Source: a virus
Strand: one strand, 5' to 3'
Length of the DNA stretch: 24,221 nt
IMG/VR virus record: IMGVR_UViG_3300030104_005905
Span: 1-24,221 of that record
Of this stretch, positions 17,286 through 22,348 are shown one piece after another (position 1 is the first letter of the stretch; every line of letters begins with the position of its first letter). The notes under the pieces were generated by a model. The model was not told where the DNA came from. It was given only the letters and a program-made list of their open reading frames with translations, and did not search any database. Made by a program: the position numbers and the translations under genes.

Positions 17286-17489
17286 CTATTCAACGAGTGA
17301 TAGCTGGTTTTCTTTGTGCAGATCAATCAGTGTAAAAATCGCATCCTCAACCTGCTCCGAAAGGTAGAAGGTTTGCTGGCCCTCGAAACGAAGGCACGTT
17401 AGCAACGGATGAATGAAGCGCTCAAACGTAACCTCATCCATATCGAGATAACTAATGGCGCTCTGCTTGGACAATAGGAACGGTCTCAC
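17286..17489 (-). CDS. Excisionase/MerR-type winged-HTH-like small protein
   Basis: 67 residues from GTG at 17489. KQSAISYLDMDEVTFERFI, then a turn, LRFEGQQTFYLSEQVEDAI: this follows the AlpA/excisionase-like plan (helix, YLxM, short helix, RxxGxxxxF wing, helix), though the usual basic residues are few. Its GTG overlaps the stop of the zinc-ribbon gene (GTGA), and the Glu-codon run of that gene (GAGGAGGAGGA) serves as the ribosome site. So translation is coupled. A DNA-binding role is inferred. Confidence 0.55.
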   Translation of the reverse strand: MRPFLLSKQSAISYLDMDEVTFERFIHPLLTCLRFEGQQTFYLSEQVEDAIFTLIDLHKENQLSLVE

Positions 17490-17632
17490 TCGTCCTCCTC
17501 CTCTTCATCGGTGGGCTTATACACCACCGTATTGCAATGACACTGGTCGCAATGCAGATAAGCAACTAATAAGCCCGCATCAAGATCGGTGCTCTCTAGG
17601 TTGAGCTTTGCATTACAGTGGTAACAGTGCAT
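17486..17632 (-). CDS. 48-residue zinc-ribbon protein
   Basis: A small ORF on the minus strand, MHCYHCNAKLNLES, then LHCDQCHCNTVVY and an acidic tail TDEEEEDE. Two Cys pairs (C3-x2-C6 and C28-x2-C31, plus C33) make a zinc ribbon. The end of the coding sequence doubles as the Shine-Dalgarno for the next gene. Small zinc ribbons of this kind are common in phages, binding nucleic acid or host proteins; no specific role is claimed. Confidence 0.65.
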   Translation of the reverse strand: MHCYHCNAKLNLESTDLDAGLLVAYLHCDQCHCNTVVYKPTDEEEEDE

Positions 17633-17752
17633 ATCAAAATTTGCTCATATTCGCTGGCATAGGCCCCATGGAACCAAGCATTTTCGGCCGCCATTTTTCA
17701 GACGCACACCCCCCCCACCCAGCCGATTTGAGGAGCTGCAGGACCGAAAGCA

Positions 17753-17789
17753 GGCCAGATAAAGGCTCGCGGGGGCCTCTTTACTGGCC
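17753..17789 (-). other. Long imperfect hairpin after the small terminase gene
   Basis: GGCCAG at one end pairs with CTGGCC at the other, and inside them TAAA pairs with TTTA and GGC with GCC, with short bulges, about 13 bp in all. It lies in the 182-nt gap between the small terminase and the zinc-ribbon gene. No T-run follows in either direction, so it is not a standard terminator. An RNA-processing or stability element is possible. The rest of the gap contains a G/C homopolymer run (17708-17718) and no convincing gene. Confidence 0.55.
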
Positions 17790-17814
17790 ACAACCTTACT
17801 GAGGTGGTGACCCA

Positions 17815-18255
17815 TCAATGCAAGTCCTCAGAATCTAACGGATTAAATGCGGGATGATCGGGTATTTCGGGTTCCTCAAGGTCCACATCAGCCAAAAAGC
17901 CGCCGGAGAACGTCGTTTGCTCAACCTTCTCTGGAGCGTAAGCGCCGATCACCTTGCCGATCACCTCCAATGCCCGAACACGGGTTGCCTCACCATTGTC
18001 AGCGGCAGTCGCTTCCGCCGTCAGACGCTCCATGAGCCACGCCACTTTATCCTCTGAATCCGACATAATTTCGTTCCTTTTGGCCTCGATAGCCTGCTTT
18101 AGGTAAGGTTTCGTCAGGTTTTCATAACCCATCTGTTTCGCGGTGTTTTCGCTGTATCCAGCCCTGCGAGCCGCCTCGGCTGCATTAGCGCAGCCCAGAT
18201 ACTCGACTATGAACCGTTCCTGACGGTCTGATAGCTTTCTAATATTAGTACTCAT
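17815..18255 (-). CDS. terS: Terminase small subunit
   Basis: 146 residues. KLSDRQERFIVEYLGCANAA, EAARRAGYSENTAKQMGYEN and LTKPYLKQAIEAKR form the N-terminal helix-turn-helix of the Terminase_2 family, which recognises the packaging site. A helical oligomerisation segment (VAWLMERLTAEATAADNGEA) and an acidic C-terminus follow. It is the first gene of the leftward operon, transcribed away from the structured-RNA region. Ribosome site is weak. Confidence 0.85.
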   Translation of the reverse strand: MSTNIRKLSDRQERFIVEYLGCANAAEAARRAGYSENTAKQMGYENLTKPYLKQAIEAKRNEIMSDSEDKVAWLMERLTAEATAADNGEATRVRALEVIGKVIGAYAPEKVEQTTFSGGFLADVDLEEPEIPDHPAFNPLDSEDLH

Positions 18256-18350
18256 TACATTGGTCTGCCTTTAGTTGTCTTTCTCTACATGAGAGACCGG
18301 CATTTAATGGGGTTGGTTTTTTATTCCCGCCCAAATTTTTTCACCCTCTA

Positions 18351-18377
18351 ATTCTACCACCCGAAGCCATTATTCAA
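18351..18377 (-). promoter_or_regulatory. Weak candidate promoter for the leftward late operon
   Basis: On the minus strand TTGAAT and TAGAAT are 15 nt apart, about 95 nt before terS. The spacer is short, so this is a poor sigma70 match; a phage-specific or activated late promoter may be used instead. Between here and terS lies an AT-rich stretch with a TGGG/CCCA hairpin and T-run (plus-strand 18308-18341) resembling the terminator at 21128. Confidence 0.2.
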
Positions 18378-18427
18378 AAGAATAGATGCGTTTTTATCCA
18401 TCTAGTATGTTTATTTGCATAAAATGG

Positions 18428-18455
18428 TTGACTTTCTCTGACGAGGCCCTATAGT
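18428..18455 (+). promoter_or_regulatory. Sigma70-type promoter for the rightward transcript
   Basis: TTGACT (5 of 6) and TATAGT (5 of 6) with 16 nt between them. Upstream is AT-rich. Expected start is near 18462, just before the first hairpin of the structured region. It would drive the ncRNA and then, by read-through, the small-gene operon. A GCCC/GGGC inverted repeat overlaps the -10 element and could be an operator. Confidence 0.65.
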
Positions 18456-18461
18456 GGGCAT

Positions 18462-18913
18462 AAGTCGCTGATACAGCGATGAGGCAGGAAGCCCGAACAC
18501 GCAGCCAGCATCGACCGCCAGCCACGAAGGCTCAATCAACAAAGCGGCACGAGAGAGGCAAACATCCAGACCAGCGGATGGCTTTCTCCCCAAGGGGGGA
18601 ATCAAAAGAACAGAAGGACGGCCAGACACCTTCTCAAAATAATAGCGGTCAGAGTGGACCTGATAGTCCGCAGCTAGCCAAGCCGGCTAACGCAGCTCCC
18701 TACTTTTGTATTAGTAAGCGTCCGGTCAAAGAGAAAGCAACCTACTTTCTACACGCTAGTTAAACCGTCGGCAAGCGCGAGACTCACCGCGAAGTGAGAG
18801 GTAGCGACCAGCGGGGAAAAAGACAGACAAGAGAGCGGAGGGCATTCCTTCCCAGTTACACCGCTCACTAGTTTGCCAAAGCGACTTCACTGAGGTGGCT
18901 TTGCCAAACTTTT
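18462..18913 (+). ncRNA. Candidate large structured non-coding RNA (about 450 nt)
   Basis: No convincing gene on either strand. Short hairpins follow one another on the plus strand: TCGCTG/CAGCGA (18465-18479), CATCC/GGATG (18563-18580), TCCCC/GGGGA (18587-18600), AGAAGG/CCTTCT (18612-18634), GGTC/GACC (18647-18660), TAGCC/GGCTA (18675-18689), AGAAAG/CTTTCT inside AGCGT/ACGCT (18717-18757), CTCAC/GTGAG (18783-18798), GGG/CCC inside GAGCGG/CCGCTC (18833-18866). Joining segments are A-rich. A promoter stands before it and a hairpin with T-run after it. Size and look recall large ornate phage RNAs such as GOLLD and ROOL, but I cannot assign it to a class. An alternative is a long structured leader of the operon. 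Confidence 0.55.
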
Positions 18914-18914
18914 A
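18871..18914 (+). terminator. Hairpin with T-run ending the structured RNA (leaky terminator or attenuator)
   Basis: GTTTGCCAAAGC pairs with GCTTTGCCAAAC (11 bp with one C-C mismatch), loop of 15 nt containing CAC-TGAG-GTG, followed by TTTT. It stands 22 nt before the first gene of the operon, so it may end the ncRNA, with read-through feeding the genes. Confidence 0.5.
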
Positions 18915-18918
18915 AATA

Positions 18919-18930
18919 GCCTGAGGAGGC
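18919..18930 (+). promoter_or_regulatory. Shine-Dalgarno stem-loop (GCCT-GAGG-AGGC)
   Basis: First of the repeated ribosome-site hairpins: a 4-bp stem with GAGG as the loop, so the Shine-Dalgarno GAGGAGG spans loop and 3' arm. It ends 5 nt before the ATG at 18936. Confidence 0.65.
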
Positions 18931-18935
18931 ACACC

Positions 18936-19310
18936 ATGGAAAAATCAATATCATCTAAAATCGCAAATTACGCAATTCACACCGACTGCGACGTCAGCTT
19001 GGGTTGGGCCGAAGATTCCAACCGGTACACCGATGCTTTGTACGTGATGATTGAGTTTAAAACGGGCGAACGATTCGCCTCTTGGAAACAAGAGAATCTA
19101 GGCGTTTTAGTGTCGGATGAAGACGGTTACTTTTACGTGCAAGATCGCGCAAGGGAAGCCCGACAGGCGATGGAAGCATATCTAGCGTCACTTGATCTGA
19201 GCGAAGAAGGTCTTGACGAGACGTTGTCTCACGGGGCATTCGCAAAATCCTTTCCAGTCTACGGCTCACCCGCTTACGAGGCGGAGGAGCGCATGGGACT
19301 CTATTGTTAA
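18936..19310 (+). CDS. First gene of rightward operon, unknown
   Basis: 124 residues, mixed, not recognised. Features: a beta-rich middle (ALYVMIEFKTGERFASWKQE, DEDGYFYVQDRA) and an acidic helical part (REARQAMEAYLASLDLSEEG), no membrane segment or Cys motif (one terminal Cys). As the first gene after the promoter region it has no hammerhead before it, only the Shine-Dalgarno stem-loop; one follows directly after its stop. Probably an early host-interaction or regulatory protein, but there is no evidence for a specific job. Confidence 0.75.
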   Translation: MEKSISSKIANYAIHTDCDVSLGWAEDSNRYTDALYVMIEFKTGERFASWKQENLGVLVSDEDGYFYVQDRAREARQAMEAYLASLDLSEEGLDETLSHGAFAKSFPVYGSPAYEAEERMGLYC

Positions 19311-19372
19311 ATCGATCTGAAGAGTAGCAGAGTGGTTCTCTGCCGAAACGCCTTGCAAGAGGCGTCATCGAT
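19311..19372 (+). ncRNA. Hammerhead ribozyme 1 (type I)
   Basis: Helix I ATCGAT (19311-19316) with ATCGAT (19367-19372); core CTGAAGA (19317-19323); helix II GCAGAG/CTCTGC with loop TGGTT (19333-19337) after a G-C pair and 2-nt bulge; GAAA (19345-19348); helix III CGCCTT/GAGGCG, loop GCAA; triplet GTC with cleavage expected after 19366. Loop II TGGTT is complementary to AACCA at 19373-19377. It starts right after the stop of the upstream gene. Predicted leader to the next ATG: 33 nt. Confidence 0.92.
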
Positions 19373-19380
19373 AACCAACA

Positions 19381-19392
19381 GCCTGAGGAGGC
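19381..19392 (+). promoter_or_regulatory. Shine-Dalgarno stem-loop
   Basis: GCCT-GAGG-AGGC, 7 nt before the ATG at 19400, directly after the ribozyme 1 linker. Confidence 0.65.
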
Positions 19393-19399
19393 GATGATT

Positions 19400-19555
19400 A
19401 TGAACACTCACATAGACAACCAAAACTTGATTCCAATCCTGCTTGAACTCGGCTGGATGGTGAAAAAAGAAACGTGGACTGACTGCCCAGCGGACATTTA
19501 TCAGAAGCTGGGGAATATGACAGAAGATGAGATTTTTGAAGTCCTTTCTCACTGA
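19400..19555 (+). CDS. 51-residue protein, unknown
   Basis: A short gene, MNTHIDNQNLIPILLELGWM, VKKETWTDCPADIYQKLGNM and a short acidic end EDEIFEVLSH. Not recognised. Evidence that it is real: it has the shared Shine-Dalgarno stem-loop at the right distance, hammerhead 1 before it and hammerhead 2 after it, and its TGA stop lies inside the catalytic core of hammerhead 2. On the upstream cleavage product the stop would remain intact. Confidence 0.75.
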   Translation: MNTHIDNQNLIPILLELGWMVKKETWTDCPADIYQKLGNMTEDEIFEVLSH

Positions 19556-19606
19556 TGAGCTGGGCGGGTAGTTCCCGCCCCGAAACAGCCTGCGGGCTGT
19601 CTGAGA
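19547..19606 (+). ncRNA. Hammerhead ribozyme 2 (type I)
   Basis: Helix I TCTCA/TGAGA (19547-19551 with 19602-19606); core CTGATGA, the exact consensus; helix II GGGCGGG/CCCGCCC with loop TAGTT (19569-19573); GAAA; helix III CAGCC/GGCTG, loop TGCG; triplet GTC, cleavage after 19601. Loop TAGTT matches linker AACTA (19608-19612): both sides differ from the TGGTT/AACCA of other copies, a compensatory change. It overlaps the last 9 nt of the upstream gene. Leader 30 nt. Confidence 0.95.
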
Positions 19607-19612
19607 TAACTA

Positions 19613-19626
19613 GACCTGAGGAGGTC
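19613..19626 (+). promoter_or_regulatory. Shine-Dalgarno stem-loop with covarying stem
   Basis: GACCT-GAGG-AGGTC: the pair next to CCT/AGG is A-T here in place of G-C, and a further G-C is added. Ends 5 nt before the ATG at 19632. Confidence 0.65.
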
Positions 19627-19631
19627 CAAAA

Positions 19632-19946
19632 ATGGATACACCAACTTTTGCAAGCATTAACTCTGAGTATGACCGGCAGATCGCAAAGATGTACAAGCTG
19701 GACCGGCGCTACTCAGACCTGCTCGCTAAGCATGAGCGAGTGTGGGATACGGAAGATGAGTACTCTGACAAGGGCGCTCGAATCAAAGAGCGGCAAGAGC
19801 TGAAAGAAGAAGCTCTGTATCAGCGGTTGCTTGAGATGGCTGAAGCGTTGCCGTCACGAGAGCTAAAGAACTTTGATGCTCAGTACAAAGCAATTCACGG
19901 GTACGAGTCTTACGCTATGCCCTATGCCTACTACGGCATTAATTAA
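19632..19946 (+). CDS. 104-residue helical protein, unknown
   Basis: Highly charged and helical (EYDRQIAKMYKLDRRYSDLL, then ERVWDTEDEYSDKGARIKER), ending in a Tyr-rich tail (YESYAMPYAYYGIN). Probably a coiled coil. Not recognised. Start fixed by the Shine-Dalgarno stem-loop. No ribozyme separates it from the next gene; only a degenerate GGTGGG/CCCGCT hairpin (19949-19972) lies between. Confidence 0.75.
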   Translation: MDTPTFASINSEYDRQIAKMYKLDRRYSDLLAKHERVWDTEDEYSDKGARIKERQELKEEALYQRLLEMAEALPSRELKNFDAQYKAIHGYESYAMPYAYYGIN

Positions 19947-19998
19947 TCGGTGGGTGTGATTTTTTTCCCGCTTAAATTCACTTTGAGGGAGGGCATTT

Positions 19999-20133
19999 AT
20001 GTCCGACATCGAAAAGGTACGAGAGGCCATCAAACTCTCCGGCGATGAACATCTCGCCAAACTCGCTGAGCTGGATAACAGCGAGCTGGAAGCGGTTATC
20101 AAAGCCGTTAAAAACTCATCTGAAGATGACTAG
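19999..20133 (+). CDS. 44-residue acidic protein, unknown
   Basis: MSDIEKVREAIKLSGDEHLA, then KLAELDNSELEAVIKAVKNS and SEDD. A short two-helix acidic protein, unrecognised. GAGGGAGGG serves as ribosome site, not in the shared stem-loop format. It shares no ribozyme boundary with the gene before, so the two would stay on one processed mRNA. Its last 19 nt are the 5' strand of helix I, the core and part of helix II of hammerhead 3, so this stretch is both coding and catalytic. Confidence 0.65.
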   Translation: MSDIEKVREAIKLSGDEHLAKLAELDNSELEAVIKAVKNSSEDD

Positions 20134-20174
20134 TGTGAGGGCTAGTCGAAACGCCTCTCAGGGGGCGTCATGAG
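20115..20174 (+). ncRNA. Hammerhead ribozyme 3 (type I), overlapping a gene end
   Basis: Helix I CTCAT/ATGAG (20115-20119 with 20170-20174); core CTGAAGA (20120-20126); one-base U bulge; helix II GACTAG/CTAGTC with 8-nt loop TGTGAGGG; GAAA; helix III CGCCTC/GGGGCG, loop TCAG; triplet GTC, cleavage after 20169. Loop bases TGAGG pair with linker CCTCA (20176-20180), a different sequence from other copies but again complementary. Leader 29 nt to ATG at 20199, here with an ordinary ACGGAGA site. Confidence 0.9.
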
Positions 20175-20198
20175 ACCTCAACTATACGGAGATTTACG

Positions 20199-20423
20199 AT
20201 GTATCTGACAGAGCATCAAATCGACCGCATGGCAGAGTGGGCTGCTCAAAACTATGAGATTTCGTGCTCATGGGACAGCGCAGCCGATGAAGCTAGGCAG
20301 TTCAGCATAGATGAGTGGGGCATCAAGCCCCGCAAATCTGCGGTTCTGCTTGCAGTAACCCGCGCCAAGGTGATTTGGATGGGCGCTGGTTTTGCTGCGC
20401 GGTTTGCAATTGGCAACGGCTAA
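20199..20423 (+). CDS. 74-residue protein, unknown
   Basis: MYLTEHQIDRMAEWAAQNYE, then CSWDSAADEARQFSIDEWG and a hydrophobic-leaning C-terminus (SAVLLAVTRAKVIWMGAGFA). Helical, not recognised. The last part is only weakly hydrophobic, with Arg and Lys within it, so a membrane span is doubtful. It follows hammerhead 3 and uses GGAGA as ribosome site. Confidence 0.7.
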   Translation: MYLTEHQIDRMAEWAAQNYEISCSWDSAADEARQFSIDEWGIKPRKSAVLLAVTRAKVIWMGAGFAARFAIGNG

Positions 20424-20430
20424 TAGCCCG

Positions 20431-20446
20431 AACCCCTGCGGAGGTT
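20431..20446 (+). promoter_or_regulatory. Decayed Shine-Dalgarno stem-loop without a gene
   Basis: CCT-GCGG-AGG flanked by AA and TT looks like the shared ribosome-site hairpin with a GCGG loop, but no start codon or ORF follows before hammerhead 4. Possibly the trace of a lost small gene. Confidence 0.3.
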
Positions 20447-20464
20447 TGTAACTCAATCCGCAAT

Positions 20465-20524
20465 TCTCACCGATGAGCTGCACGGGTGGTTCCCGCGCCG
20501 AAACGCCCTGCTGGGCGTCTGAGA
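20465..20524 (+). ncRNA. Hammerhead ribozyme 4 (type I, variant core)
   Basis: Helix I TCTCA/TGAGA (20465-20469 with 20520-20524); core CCGATGA, with C for the usual U at position 4; helix II GCACGGG/CCCGCGC with one A-C mismatch and loop TGGTT (20487-20491); GAAA; helix III CGCCC/GGGCG, loop TGCT; triplet GTC, cleavage after 20519. Linker AACCA (20526-20530) complements the loop. All helices are intact although the core base is unusual; activity may be reduced. Leader 30 nt. Confidence 0.82.
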
Positions 20525-20533
20525 TAACCAACC

Positions 20534-20545
20534 GCCTGAGGAGGC
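20534..20545 (+). promoter_or_regulatory. Shine-Dalgarno stem-loop
   Basis: GCCT-GAGG-AGGC ending 4 nt before the ATG at 20550. Confidence 0.65.
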
Positions 20546-20549
20546 ACTT

Positions 20550-21119
20550 ATGGAAATCAATTTGTACGAGGATGGCGAGCGCAGCTATGCGCTTGTCAGT
20601 TTAACTCAGATATACCAGTTGGGCATCGAGGCTTTTATTAGCAACGAAAGCCGACGGGATGGCGAAAAGGTTTACCTTCGCGCCGACAACCCATACGACA
20701 GAGACTTCTGTCTGTTCCGACATGCCATGGCTGAGCACGGCATCACGCTCGACATTCACGAGATGAGTCTGCCGACTCTGAATCTCTTTGGTAGGGTGGC
20801 TTCACTGTCACCTTTCCACCTTTACAAGGATGGGTGCCGGACTAGCCCTGCAGTGAGAACTGCGGAGATCTGGATCGGCGAGGAGGACGGCGATTGGCTT
20901 CAGGAAATCGAAGCCTATCTTCCTGCCAACTATTGGGTGGTGGGTCGGGTAACCGATACCGCTGGCGATAAAAGCCGCCATGGCACACCGACGCTCGAAG
21001 GGGCGAACGGTGACGATCGTCGATGCTTCATCGAGGGCATCGATCACGCGGGATGGAAGCTCGACAGCTACGTCATTCCGCGACTTGGTTCTGGTGGTAT
21101 TTACGCTACTGAGCTTTAG
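20550..21119 (+). CDS. 189-residue protein, unknown
   Basis: Mixed alpha/beta, no membrane segment. Visible blocks: EINLYEDGERSYALVSLTQI, YDRDFCLFRHAMAEHGITLD, a central EIWIGEEDGDWLQEIEAYLP and a C-terminal FIEGIDHAGWKLDSYVIPRL, GSGGIYATEL. The GxDHAGWxLDxYVIPRLxSG block looks conserved in phage proteins, as I recall, but without a known function. It is followed by a terminator (21128-21159), which divides the operon into two segments. Confidence 0.75.
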   Translation: MEINLYEDGERSYALVSLTQIYQLGIEAFISNESRRDGEKVYLRADNPYDRDFCLFRHAMAEHGITLDIHEMSLPTLNLFGRVASLSPFHLYKDGCRTSPAVRTAEIWIGEEDGDWLQEIEAYLPANYWVVGRVTDTAGDKSRHGTPTLEGANGDDRRCFIEGIDHAGWKLDSYVIPRLGSGGIYATEL

Positions 21120-21127
21120 GTAATTGC

Positions 21128-21159
21128 GTGGGGTTATTTATTTCCGCCCCACATTTTTT
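21128..21159 (+). terminator. Intrinsic terminator abutting hammerhead 5
   Basis: GTGGGG pairs perfectly with CCCCAC over a 13-nt loop, then A and six T. The last T is also the first base of helix I of hammerhead 5. So transcripts that end here lack the ribozyme, and those that read through make it. Confidence 0.8.
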
Positions 21160-21215
21160 CTCACTGACGATCGCCGGTGGTTCCGGCGTGAAAAGCCCTT
21201 CGCGGGCTTATGAGA
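21159..21215 (+). ncRNA. Hammerhead ribozyme 5 (type I, UUA triplet)
   Basis: Helix I TCTCA/TGAGA (21159-21163 with 21211-21215); core CTGACGA; helix II CGCCGG/CCGGCG with loop TGGTT (21178-21182), flanked by U and U in place of the usual G-C; GAAA; helix III AGCCC/GGGCT, loop TTCGC; cleavage triplet TTA, cut expected after 21210. Linker AACCA (21217-21221) complements the loop. UUA is an allowed NUH triplet, generally slower than GUC. Leader 30 nt. Confidence 0.88.
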
Positions 21216-21221
21216 TAACCA

Positions 21222-21233
21222 GCCTGAGGAGGC
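21222..21233 (+). promoter_or_regulatory. Shine-Dalgarno stem-loop
   Basis: GCCT-GAGG-AGGC ending 7 nt before the ATG at 21241. Confidence 0.65.
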
Positions 21234-21240
21234 ACTAATC

Positions 21241-21537
21241 ATGAACAAACAAAGACGAAAGGAACTGCAAGAGATTTATAACGATATGCTGGACTTGGAA
21301 CGTCTGGTGACCGCAGCCAATGACCTCGCGTGGGGAATGTACAAGAAACTCTCTTTGGTCATTGAAGCAGAAGAAACGTATGCGGACAACATGCCAGCCA
21401 ACATGCAATACAGTCAAAAGTACAAGCGAGCTATCGACGTTTGCTACCAGCTCGAAAGACTGCAAAGGGAGATTGCAGAGGTCGGGGACTACGACTCCAT
21501 TGAGCACGGCGTGTGCGTCATTAGTGACTGCATGTAA
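21241..21537 (+). CDS. 98-residue helical protein, unknown
   Basis: MNKQRRKELQEIYNDMLDLE, LVTAANDLAWGMYKKLSLVI, then KYKRAIDVCYQLERLQREIA and a Cys/acidic end. Mostly helical and probably coiled-coil, not recognised. It is the first gene after the terminator and hammerhead 5 and is followed by hammerhead 6, so it would be released as a monocistronic mRNA. Confidence 0.75.
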   Translation: MNKQRRKELQEIYNDMLDLERLVTAANDLAWGMYKKLSLVIEAEETYADNMPANMQYSQKYKRAIDVCYQLERLQREIAEVGDYDSIEHGVCVISDCM

Positions 21538-21544
21538 ACACGAT

Positions 21545-21602
21545 TCTAGCTGACGATCGAGGGTGGTGCCCTCGTGAAAAGCCCCTCGCGGGGCTTACTA
21601 GA
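21545..21602 (+). ncRNA. Hammerhead ribozyme 6 (type I, UUA triplet)
   Basis: Helix I TCTAG/CTAGA (21545-21549 with 21598-21602), a compensated change from copy 5; core CTGACGA; helix II CGAGGG/CCCTCG, loop TGGTG (21564-21568), flanked by U and U; GAAA; helix III AGCCCC/GGGGCT, loop TCGC; triplet TTA, cut after 21597. Loop TGGT pairs with linker ACCA (21605-21608). Copies 5 and 6 form one subfamily. Leader 31 nt. Confidence 0.9.
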
Positions 21603-21609
21603 TAACCAA

Positions 21610-21621
21610 GCCTGAGGAGGC
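21610..21621 (+). promoter_or_regulatory. Shine-Dalgarno stem-loop
   Basis: GCCT-GAGG-AGGC ending 7 nt before the ATG at 21629. Confidence 0.65.
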
Positions 21622-21628
21622 AAACATT

Positions 21629-22348
21629 ATGGAAAATCGAGACAAACTTTTGAGCAAGGTCAGCAAGCTGCTTGCACTGGCCAAAGACAAAGCTGCTAAT
21701 GAAAACGAGGCGGCCACGGCCCTGCGCCAAGCGGAGAGCATGATGAGAAAGCATGACATCGCATTTGCAGAGATCGAGGCCAAAACGATCGATGAGGGCA
21801 GCATGGTCCAATCCGAAACGGATGAAAAGCGCAACTCCAATTGGGTATGGCAGTTGGCTTGGTCGGCGTCAAATCTGAGCAGCACGATGCCTTACAAGAT
21901 TTTTTCGGGAATCGTCTTTTACGGCACCAAGCAGGACTGCGAAGTGGCCCAACTCTACTTCGACTATCTAGTAGCGGTTGTCGAGCGCATGGCCAAAGCC
22001 TATCAGGGTGATCAACTAGCCCGCGACATGTACGCCGAAACTTTGCGCTCACAGCGCAATGCGTTTAAGGGCGGCATGTCCATCAGGCTGTACCAGAGGA
22101 CGCTCGCCATCAAAGAAGAGCGTGAAGGCGAGGTCAGCAAGGCCAGCGGCACTGGCAAAGATCTGGTGGTGATGAAGCAAGACTTGATCAAAAAAGAGTT
22201 CGGCCTGACCTATCGATCAGCGCGACGGACGAGCTATGTGAGCGGCAACAGCTACCGCGACGGGCGAGAGGCAGCTAACGGCGTCTCTCTGAGTCAGCAA
22301 GTGACCGAGGGAAGCAGGCTTCGCCGGTTAGAGCGATACTTTGACTAA
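21629..22348 (+). CDS. DUF2786 domain protein
   Basis: 239 residues. The first 50 (LLSKVSKLLALAKDKAANEN, EAATALRQAESMMRKHDIAF) are a clear DUF2786 domain: K(V/I)xKLLALA, NExEAxxA, A(E)xMMxKH. The C-terminal part (WVWQLAWSASNLSSTMPYKI, FYGTKQDCEVAQLYFDYLVA) with the later KGGMSIRLYQRTL matches the region usually fused behind DUF2786 in phage proteins, a small metalloprotease-like fold in some predictions; no HExxH is seen here. Function unknown. It lies between hammerheads 6 and 7. Confidence 0.75.
   Translation: MENRDKLLSKVSKLLALAKDKAANENEAATALRQAESMMRKHDIAFAEIEAKTIDEGSMVQSETDEKRNSNWVWQLAWSASNLSSTMPYKIFSGIVFYGTKQDCEVAQLYFDYLVAVVERMAKAYQGDQLARDMYAETLRSQRNAFKGGMSIRLYQRTLAIKEEREGEVSKASGTGKDLVVMKQDLIKKEFGLTYRSARRTSYVSGNSYRDGREAANGVSLSQQVTEGSRLRRLERYFD

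Noticed and set aside
17596-17694. 32-codon minus-strand frame (MAAENAWFHGAYASEYEQ...)
   Set aside because: The first half looks protein-like but it overlaps the zinc-ribbon gene in another frame and has no clear ribosome site.
17645-17815. 56-codon minus-strand frame after terS
   Set aside because: Gly/Cys/Ser-rich composition, no ribosome site and a long hairpin inside it; kept only as a weak possibility.
18600-18760. Group I intron-like segment (GATAGTCCGCAG resembling the S element)
   Set aside because: The expected P7 partner at proper distance is absent, nothing is interrupted, and the local pairing is short hairpins only.
18479-18763. Plus-strand frame of 94 codons in the control region
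   Set aside because: Low-complexity Gln/Ser/Lys/Pro protein, no ribosome site, and the DNA is taken up by paired hairpins; the minus frame at 18411-18629 fails for the same reasons.
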